Shown here: positions 46,506-64,000 of the stretch, piece by piece
Layout: each line of letters begins with the position of its first letter
Position numbering within the stretch: the first letter of the stretch is position 1
Source of the DNA: Cristatella mucedo
Taxonomy: Eukaryota > Bryozoa > Phylactolaemata > Cristatellidae
Assembly (NCBI GenBank): GCA_009760855.2
Contig: WPIO01000020.1
Span: 2,918,501 to 2,982,500, forward strand
Reading direction: 5' to 3'
DNA length: 64,000 nt
Notes under the pieces: generated by a model
The model's database searches: none
Told to the model about the DNA's origin: nothing
The model's input: the letters and a program-made list of their open reading frames with translations, nothing else
Made by a program: the position numbers and the translations under genes

Positions 46506-47807
46506 CGTTCGTTGGACACTTTCTATTCAACTGTGCTCTTGACTCCGCATAGTACTTGCGACCTCAACAGTTCTGGCTTTATGGTGGTCACATTAAGAAA
46601 AAGTTGAATGCCGCTCTTCCTGTTCTACCAATTATCTGACTAGCAAGTCGTAGCCGCATGGCTTAGAGCCTTACTTCTGCTAATTAAATAGCAAGAATTT
46701 TAATGTAGCATGCTACAGAAAAACTATAAAAGCTTGATCCGCCGACCAGCTTTGTCTTCTAAGGGCCCTTGAAAGCTGTGCAGGTGCATCCGGTTACTGC
46801 GAGTGCCCAAATTTCAGGTTGTTTTTACTGCCGTCTACATGGCGCCACTGCATCCTGCAACTTCAGCTGCTTCAGTGTTCGTTTTCGGATCTTACAGTAA
46901 GTTACTGTGTGGAAACGTTAAAACGAAACGTTGTGGTACTTAATCCATTCTGTGCGACTTCGTCAAATGCTTGCTAAGATGTTATTGCATTGATCGAACG
47001 CGGCGTTTGTGAACAGCCTAACCACAGAATGTTGTATGAAAAAATGCAATTTTCTGGATAAAGATGGACCAAAGGAAATAATAGCAGACAATTTTAGTTG
47101 GTCGACCGTTGATCTTTTTCCTTGGCCCATCTAGCTGTCACTTTTTCTAGATGCCAGCTTGCTGCCATCTTTGTGCCAAGTAAGGTGGACTCGTACCCCC
47201 ATTATTATGGCTGTATACATATATATATGTATGTATGCAGACAGGCGCATATATATGTGTGTGTGTGTGTGTGCGTGCGTGTGCGTGTGCGTGTGCGTGT
47301 GCGCGTGCGCGTGCGCGCGCGCGCGCGCGTGCGTGCGTTAATCGATAGGGACCGGAAAACCTGTTGCGAGTCAAATTTTTTCGTAAGTCGAGAATGGTAT
47401 ATGATGCGTTCTACTACGATACGTTCTGAAGAAGACATAGCGAGGTAAACGAATTGAATGTTTTTAAAAATTCATAACCAATAAGAAATAAATAAGAATA
47501 AGTAAATAAGATTATATTTACTCACCATAATGTGAAGTATTTTGTGCATACAGACGCTAGTAGTTTTAGTACAGTACATTGAGTACAGTATTGAGAGGAG
47601 GGTTGAGGAGGAGTAGTTGGAGCCGATATTACTGGAGAATCATCACCTCCGTCTTCTTTTAAGCCCTTGTGACTGGTTGAAGCATTGTTAAATCTGCTGA
47701 CCGCTCGCGGATTTTGAAAGTTTTCTTCGATAAATTTTTATTTTTGATTTATCTTTTTCATGCCTGGCCGCGTTTGTATGTCCGACTTTTTTTAAGTGGA
47801 TCTTAGC
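46506..47807. other. Non-coding stretch with TG/CG array
   Basis: No gene recognised. An alternating purine-pyrimidine array lies at 47210-47338 (TA, TG, then CG steps). Confidence 0.45.
47210..47338. repeat. Alternating purine-pyrimidine array (TA/TG/CG)
   Basis: From atatatatgtatgtatg to strict TG, then TGCG, then pure CG alternation at about 47311-47328. Typical of DNA that can adopt the Z form. Confidence 0.9.
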
Positions 47808-47945
47808 CGCTGGGGCTCCATGCATGATATCTTCATTACCCACGTCGTGGGCTTGAGTCATGCAGTGGGCGATCCTTTATGGCCCACTGAAAGTGGCGGT
47901 GGCATCCGTTAAAGCTCTGCTGTCGCTATGAAGTATTTGCATTTA
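47808..47945 (+). repeat. SINE family 2 copy
   Basis: cacgtcgtgggcttgagtca, then gcagtgggcgatcctttat, aagtggcggtggcatccg and gctctgctgtcgctatgaag, matching 3062-3235. Confidence 0.65.
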
Positions 47946-48029
47946 TATTCATACACAGGCACAAGCAAATATATTGCACCACCTTCACTTGATGAACTAG
48001 ATAAAAAAGCGTACGTCCTCATGGTTTGG

Positions 48030-48155
48030 CAAAAGAATATGGTGCTCACCGTTAACAACCAAGTTCGCGGGCTCGAGTCGTACGGCATATGGAAACCGCC
48101 TGGCTAGAGACTAGGCTCTCTTATGACGCTATACAAAGAAAGTATTTATATTCTA
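48030..48155 (+). repeat. SINE family 1 copy
   Basis: atggtgctcaccgttaacaa head, a gcgggctcgagtcgtacggc arm, and a ctaggctctcttatgacgct tail with ATT-rich end. Confidence 0.65.
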
Positions 48156-48714
48156 TGTATCGACAGCGCTCATCTGTTAAGACATGGTGCGAACACGTAT
48201 TCCGTACGACACAGCAGCCTAAGACAAACCAATTATGATTGGCTTGCAAATAGCGTGCGCCAGTATGCAGTTGCAGCTAAGATATGGTGACGTCTTGACG
48301 AGTCTCCAAGCAGAGACTTAATATTTACCCAATGCTTTTGTAAGAATGAAAGGACGTAAAATCTGCAAAATGTATTTTTGTCGGCCACGATTATTTTGCC
48401 TCACAGCCGTCTAAAATTGTTCAGCAGTTCCGCCATCTTCTCCATTCAAAATTATCTTCGAGCGAATTTCGAAGCCTGGCTTGATGATAGGCGGCGCAAG
48501 CACTGTGCATACACGCTTCCTCATCCTGGTACCCTCCTCTCCGCGTGCTCGGACTCTTAGGACGCTGGACAATGCGACCGGGAATCCATTTGAGCGTTGA
48601 GTGGTCCCTCTTTGAAAAGTGACCGTTCATTACGACATGACTGACCACACGTTTCTACGGACCCAGCGGTGGTACCGCATAACTTTTCTACTCGAACAAC
48701 ATTGCCGCGCTGGT

Positions 48715-48880
48715 TTGATCCAGTTAAGGTTAAGGTGCTCGCCTTAAACGACCGAAGTCAACGCGAATACATTTGATTACCGAGGTCGTGAGCTCGAGCC
48801 CCGCGGCATCAGTATGCGAAGCGCCTGAATAGCGATTAATTTCTCTCAGGGTGCCATAGAAAGGAATTATATTTTAATCA
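48715..48880 (+). repeat. SINE family 1 copy with duplicated head
   Basis: gttaaggtgctcgccttaaa, then a 35-base insertion, gaccgaagtc/taccgaggtcgtgagctcg, and the tail gcgattaatttctctcaggg. The gaccgaagtc/accgaggtc pair suggests a partial head duplication. Confidence 0.65.
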
Positions 48881-49019
48881 TATTTGGGTGTGCTTCTGTG
48901 GCAGTGGAAATAAAATCTGATGCAGTGCTCCATCTAACGGGGTAACACTAAATTAAAAGCGTAGAGATAAACGCAGCACCGGGTCTTGTAAAAAATGTGT
49001 GCGCGGCGCTAACGCCGAA

Positions 49020-49105
49020 AACGAATTTCCCCTCGAGCCGAGTGCGTCCGAAAACCTCTGGATTAAGGTGTGGTGCTCTGTCAATTGAGCTACTGAGAGT
49101 ACTCT
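49020..49105 (-). repeat. tRNA-like relic (minus strand)
   Basis: On the minus strand, tagctcaattgacagagc is a good D-arm/A box, followed by a possible anticodon arm with cttaatc and a poor B box (ggctcgagggg). The acceptor stem does not pair, so it is a tRNA pseudogene or SINE head, not a functional gene. Confidence 0.45.
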
Positions 49106-49299
49106 TCCTTCAGCGCTCGACGCAGGGCTGTAAAGCTACGGCGGCCTTAAACTTCCACTCACGTGCTCGCACCGGCTCTCTTTGTGAATGAACGAAATTC
49201 ACAAGGGCGAATGAACGCGTACCTTCACGCTTGTGAATTTGATTCGTGTACGTGTCGATTCGACACGGAGAGCAGTCCACGCACGCTGGTAATATCCCA

Positions 49300-49800
49300 A
49301 AATATTCAAAGAGCCTGAGACGAGAGTCAAACGCTACTGCAACCCGGCTTATTTCGCTCGCTATACGACGGCGGCGTACGGCGAAGGGCCGAAAGGAGCC
49401 GTAGGGCGATTCGTATTTTAAAGCTCTCCTCTGCGTGGACATTTTCCGCTCGGGATTCTCGAGTGCTCTCAGCCTGACACGCGGACTGCTGACGCAAGCC
49501 GAGAGCGGCGGTACTCCGGATGGATAAGCCAGCGCATCGACACGGCGACTCCAGCCTCGGCCCGCTTGTCGGCCAAAGTCTCCGCGGCGGCGGCGGCGGC
49601 GGCGGCGGCGAACCTGCTGTGCCGCCGCGCACTATGTTTCTTGATGTCAATTCTGCTGTTTTCGCCGTCCCTGGCGGCACTTTGACCCCAAGCCGTGCCG
49701 GACTGCTGCTGCTGCTGCAATGTCCGCCTCCTAGTGCCCTAGAGTCTTGCCTGCACAGCAAACTAGCTCTGAGTATGCTTTCGCGTGAACCATACTGGTA
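49300..49800. other. GC-rich block with (CGG)n
   Basis: CpG-dense 500 bases including nine CGG units at about 49585-49611 and a short CTG run at 49703-49717. Open frames on both strands lack motifs. It may be a promoter or an unmethylated island. No attached gene was identified. Confidence 0.35.
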
Positions 49801-50419
49801 GCGGACGATTTTGAAACGCGGGCGCTAGATTGAAACTTCATTCCAAAATGGTTACGCAGCGTCGCTGTACTTCCGCTGCCCACTCGGGCATTTTCCTTTC
49901 CAGCCGTCCTTCACGGCTACTTGGTTTATGCTCGCTCGCTTGACCCGGCGGCGTTTCTCGCATTTCCTTCGCCGCGCCAGATGGAGGCTGCTCGTGCGCG
50001 CACTGACGGAAAGCGGCTTCGGCCTTGAGTAGGCGGTAAACAAAAGCATTCAGCCGCTGTCTGTAATCGCTCAGATCCAATCGATGGCTGCTTGGCGAGG
50101 CAGTCACAGACGGAAACACGAAACGTTCACCGATTGAGATGCGGCGCTACGGGACCAGTCGGCGAAACACAAACGGCAGGCGGACAAGCTATTTGCGTGC
50201 ATTCAAAGCTTACACGCTGCAAGAACCGCCTTTTCACGGGTACGTACGCGGGGAGGTGGTGATCTCGAACTTGGCATGGCATAGCAGCGACTAAAGAAAG
50301 AAAGGCTCTGAACGTACTGTATCTCCGTAATGTATCTCTGAACGTAATGCATCTCCCTCTGTTCTTCCACAAAGTCACAAAAAGTATGTGAGCGTTACGC
50401 AGGAGTTTTCACAGGAGTT

Positions 50420-50850
50420 TACAGGAGTTTAGTTGTAGCGCACCCAAACCCTAAGAGGGTTTCGGTAAGCATTCGGTAGCCAACAGACTTCATCTCACGA
50501 AACAAGGAGAAAATGAGAAGCAAAGCTGAGTCAGGAGGGCAGTTTAAGTAGTGAGTAGCATGGAAGTAGCCCCTCGGGACGGCTGGAATGAATTGCCACG
50601 GTCTGCAGCAAGTATGCAAATGTCATTGCGTAAGAATTGTGTAAGCGAGTTCCACAGTCTAGGACCAGTAGAGCTCGAGCTTCTTTTGCCAACGGTCTTT
50701 AAGCGGAGGAATGGAACAGCTAATGTATTGTCCATACAGGACCTGAGGGAACGAAGAGGCTGAAACTGGCACAGCAGTTCAGCTAGGTATGGAGGAGCCA
50801 AGCCGTGGCCTTGGCCTTTTGGGTCAGCGTACCTGCAAGATGCCCGACGA
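50420..50850 (-). mobile_element. Second LINE type, C-terminal fragment
   Basis: The minus strand reads APPYLAELLCQFQPLRSLRS, FLRLKTVGKRSSSSTGPRLW and NSLTQFLRN, the C-terminal pattern of CR1/L2/jockey-like ORF2, but of a different family from the common one here. No shared hairpin tail was seen. Confidence 0.7.
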
Positions 50851-51330
50851 CTTCGCAACGAGAAAAAGATTAATTCACTCAGCTGATGGGCAGTGGCTCC
50901 ACTAGTGGCAACGGCTTGACCGGCAGGGCTTGCTCCTCTCATAGGTGTAGTCACGTAAAAAAAAGCAGAAACTTTAAATGTGTCGCCCGTATAAATATCA
51001 ATAAGATCGTATGCTTCACCCGATAGATAAGAAATATGTATTACTGCTGCTAGGGATATAAACGGGACCCATTTATGGTCAATTTAATTTAATTTGTTTT
51101 AATTAAATCTAACCCTTAATTACAAGCTCGGCTTTCCAGCTGAGCTAGGGAGTATCCACCGAGGTATCCAAGGCTGATTAACTGGAGGAAAACTACGAGA
51201 TGCATAGAATAGATACACAGAATAGATACATAACTAGTGCATAGCCAGTGTGCCACAACGAGCCATTAGGTGCTAATCGCAATGACGGCAAGCAGCATTA
51301 AGACGGGCAGATAACCTAGAATACTGTCAA
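50851..51330. other. Intergenic; nothing certain
   Basis: AT-rich, with a possible truncated tRNA-like A box (minus strand, near 51135). No gene. Confidence 0.4.
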
Positions 51331-51336
51331 TTTATT
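51331..51336 (-). terminator. BAP1: Candidate polyadenylation signal of BAP1
   Basis: tttatt on plus is AATAAA on minus, about 575 bases after the BAP1 stop codon. It is the first canonical minus-strand signal I found downstream. Confidence 0.5.
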
Positions 51337-51909
51337 ACCATTGCAAGTATTGCAAGTAGTGTGTGGGTCAGCCACGTCAGTTCATTGCCACACGAACGGC
51401 ACGGCCAAGAAATGGCAAGCCCACAAGCCTATCACACGCACACAGCCCCTCCCACCTGCCACCCGACCTCCCACCCCACCGTCGTCACTCAGCAGTCGCA
51501 CACTAAATTGTGCTGTCAACTCAAACAGTTTGGCGAGCGATACACTCAAAAAATAGGAGGAGAAGCCGCAACACCGCAGGCCGACGAAAACTGGGAACGA
51601 TAGTGGCCCTGATGCTTGAATCACATCTGAGCCCACGCAGAATGCTCAAAGCGTAGGCAACAAAACGTCGGTGCTGAGTGCAGCCACGATCGAGCAGGCC
51701 AGCCGCATGCCTGCCACTGCTCAATACCCCATGCAGCCGCCGCCCCAGCATCGACGACGATAGGCATTCGGCGGAACGCCGGACGGCTCGTCCGGATACG
51801 AGAAACAATAAATAGGCTCGAAACTGTGGCCTCTGCCGGAGGAGCAGCCAACAGATCGAGCTGCCGAATTTCGTAGCAATCTCGGCTGCAGCAGTTCAGC
51901 GAGGAAAGC
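51337..51909 (-). other. BAP1: BAP1 3' UTR
   Basis: From the stop codon to the candidate AATAAA. Frames here on both strands have no motif. Confidence 0.45.
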
Positions 51910-62056
<10,147 letters not shown>

Positions 62057-62317
62057 CTGAAAAGAACAAGGGCAAAACTACACCTCATAAAACGCAGGCG
62101 GCAGCACAGCCTGGCAAAGGTGATACCCAGGAAAACACAGCTCCTCAATGAGATAGACTGCAGACAGGGTGTCGATCAAAACGGCAGCTTGAACATTACG
62201 ACAACACTCGAGACACACACAGCAATGCCGCTGACAGCAGCTCGGCAGCAACGGACTCACATCCCCTGACCTAGGTCGTGAGGTCCGAGTGCTACAGCAG
62301 GTAACTAGGTGCCGTGC

Positions 62318-62462
62318 TCGATTGGGCCCACCAGTGGCAAAGGTGCTCGCCCCGACCAAGGTTTGGCTGAGGTCGTGGGCTCGGACCCCTTGGCATATGT
62401 GTTGGCGTCTGAATAGAGATTAAGTTCTCTTAGGGCGCTATACAAATGAATTATATTTGATT
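62318..62462 (+). repeat. SINE family 1 copy (best preserved)
   Basis: Head gtggcaaaggtgctcgcccc, arm gtgggctcggaccccttggc, then gtctgaatagagattaagtt, ctcttagggcgctatacaaa and an ATTATAT end. The tail is nearly the LINE 3' hairpin. Confidence 0.75.
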
Positions 62463-62719
62463 CGACGTGCTGGGTGAGAGCCACTGAGGTATTTCTGCTG
62501 CTACCCATCAGTAATTCCATTGAATCTGCAGCCTTACTTTCACTTCTACTCAACAAGCATCGTGGCAGCAGCAGCAGCAGCAGGGCGCCAAAATCAATCT
62601 GCCCCTTCTTCCCTTCGGCCATCGACGTACAAAGAGTGCAAAGAGTGGCCTCACGCACGAGAAGGGGCTTCAGGGGTTCGCACTTCTCGACCCGTTCATG
62701 TCGCGTTTTCGAGTCCTCT

Positions 62720-62781
62720 GTAGATGGCAGTTTGTATCGACCAATGAAAGGAGAGATTACTGCCACTAAGGCTCTTCTGCC

Positions 62782-62785
<4 letters not shown>
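62720..62785 (+). repeat. SINE family 2 fragment
   Basis: gagattactgccactaaggc then tcttctgccactgtg, running into a TG array. Confidence 0.5.

Positions 62786-62851
<66 letters not shown>
62784..62851. repeat. (TG)n microsatellite
   Basis: About 34 TG units between a SINE fragment and a LINE copy. Confidence 0.97.
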
Positions 62852-62852
<1 letters not shown>

Positions 62853-62939
62853 CTCTGCGTGCACGTCTACGTGCGGAGGCTCGTGCAGAGGTGTGCCTCT
62901 GTGTGCGTGTGTGTCTGCGTGCACAAGAGAAGCTGTCAA

Positions 62940-63702
62940 TGTAGCTTGTTTAGATAAGGATACCATGTCCAAGTTGGTCCATGCATTCGTGACATCCCGT
63001 CTCGACTTCTGCAACTCACTGCTTACTGGCCTACCAGCATGTGCGATCAGGCGATTGCAGCTGGTGCAAAACTCTGCAGCTAGGCTTGTCTGTCGTGAGC
63101 TTCACAGTTGCCACATTACTCCACTTCTTGCCGACCTGCAATGGCTACCAGTCAAGCAACGGATTGACTTCAAGGTTTTGTCGCTCACTTTTAGGTCCCT
63201 TCATTCTATGGCTCCAGCTTATCTTTCAGATATACTACCCCATCAGGCCAAGCATCGTACCACCCGCTTTTCGGAATCCAACAGTCTACAAATACCTCGT
63301 TCAAACCTTAAATCCTTTGGAGACCGTGCATTTAGTTCGCATGCTCCCAAAGCCTGGAACTCCCTCCCGACCTGCGTCAGAACATTCCCTGACCTGACCA
63401 CATTTAAAAGGAACTTGAAAACACCTAGTATTTAGGACAGCATTTAGTGGGTCCCTGTGATTCGTCCTTCATGTGCTCATGCGTGCTGACACTGTGCATG
63501 CTGCCACTAACCAAATTTGCATGCTGACCCTGTGCATGTCACCCCTAACCATATTATTCATTTTGTTTGTTTTTCAAGCATGATTTTACTTACCATTCAA
63601 TTGCATTTCACTTTGCAGCAAATGTAAAGCGCCTAGAAAGAGATTAAGTTCTCTGAGGGCGCTTTATCAAGTGCATTTTTATTATTATTATTATTATTAT
63701 AG
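62940..63702 (+). mobile_element. CR1/L2-like LINE, best C-terminal copy
   Basis: Continuous frame of about 160 codons: [95 protein letters not shown]. It stops a few codons early through a small indel near 63425. The 3' UTR, hairpin (aaagagattaagttctctga) and ATT tail end at 63702. 5'-truncated, so not autonomous. Confidence 0.9.
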
Positions 63703-64000
63703 CTGACCTTGCTTTACTGTTACTTATTTTATTCAAAAAGCCCAGTTCATGCCGAGGCGGCCGAGGCTCTGAACAAATCTTTGCCTCCGTGCGTTTCCTG
63801 TTCAGCTAGAGCTGCCCTTTCGAACACACGCTGCACAGTGGTTGGGCATGCACTAGACGCTGATGGATATAGTAAAGGCTGCAGCAGCTTTTAGAAATGG
63901 ATTACTTACGACTGGGGGGTTTGCTGTAGAGAGTTGTCTAGCAGAGAACGACATCGGAGGGAAGAGAACACGCTGCATCTACTTAGGAAAAATCGTTCAC

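Larger units (their letters stand above)
62057..64000. other. BAP1 intron continuing to window edge
   Basis: Holds SINE, TG array and LINE described separately. No upstream UCH exon was found, and 63703-64000 shows nothing recognisable. Confidence 0.5.

Noticed and set aside
49327-49761. 144-codon minus-strand frame with poly-Pro
   Set aside because: Product of a CGG repeat in a GC-rich block. No supporting exon structure.
51115-51150. tRNA-like sequence on minus (tagctcagctgg A box)
   Set aside because: Only the D-arm region is present. No anticodon arm, B box or acceptor stem could be completed.

Overview
The window is nuclear DNA of an invertebrate metazoan. The evidence is GT-AG introns with coherent phases, a TATA/CpG promoter, AATAAA signals, and many microsatellites and transposon relics. 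No species can be named. The WNK and BAP1/Calypso sequences are animal-type, and one relic (12.25-12.85 kb) belongs to a repeated gene family I know mainly from arthropods and cnidarians, so an arthropod-like invertebrate is the best guess only. There are no bacterial operons, no CRISPR array and no virus-like locus.

Three host genes are supported, all reconstructed by hand from short exons, splice sites and family alignments recalled from knowledge. (1) 5.3-5.7 kb, plus strand: the last two exons of an SLC22-like (major facilitator) organic-ion transporter. (2) 17.3-36.06 kb, plus strand: an apparently complete WNK kinase gene. It has a TATA box, nine coding exons that close in phase to 935 codons plus stop, and a polyadenylation signal. 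(3) 62.06-51.3 kb, minus strand: the 3' half of a BAP1/Calypso deubiquitinase gene (end of the UCH domain, a long low-complexity linker, the coiled ULD region and a basic tail). Its 5' exons lie beyond the right edge. WNK and BAP1 are convergent, separated by about 15 kb of repeats.

The rest is dominated by mobile elements and satellites. One CR1/L2-like LINE family occurs in about 18 mostly 5'-truncated copies on both strands, sharing a 3' hairpin and an ATT tail. Two tRNA-headed SINE families are present, and one ends in the same hairpin as the LINE. A 4.5-kb hAT element (39327-43849) has matching ends and a perfect 8-bp target duplication, and carries one LINE fragment nested in another. 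A 2.4-kb Tigger/pogo relic sits in WNK intron 7. A ~168-bp satellite (44.7-46.5 kb) is split by a LINE with a 6-bp duplication.

Layout: 0-5.2 kb SINE and LINE relics; 5.3-5.7 kb transporter end; 6-10 kb microsatellites and a long LINE; 11-12.1 kb CpG-rich block with 47 uninterrupted CTG units; 12.2-12.9 kb gene-family relic; 14.3-15.9 kb inverted LINE pair; 16-17.3 kb WNK promoter; 17.3-36 kb WNK; 36-39 kb LINE relics; 39.3-43.9 kb hAT; 44.5-46.5 kb GAGT array and satellite; 47-49 kb SINEs; 49.3-49.8 kb GC-rich block; 50.4-64 kb BAP1 with intronic LINEs, SINEs and GA/TG arrays.

No wholly new system was recognised. The most distinctive items are the WNK sequence variants, the shared LINE/SINE tail, the nested insertions, and a minisatellite that grew inside a reverse-transcriptase sequence.
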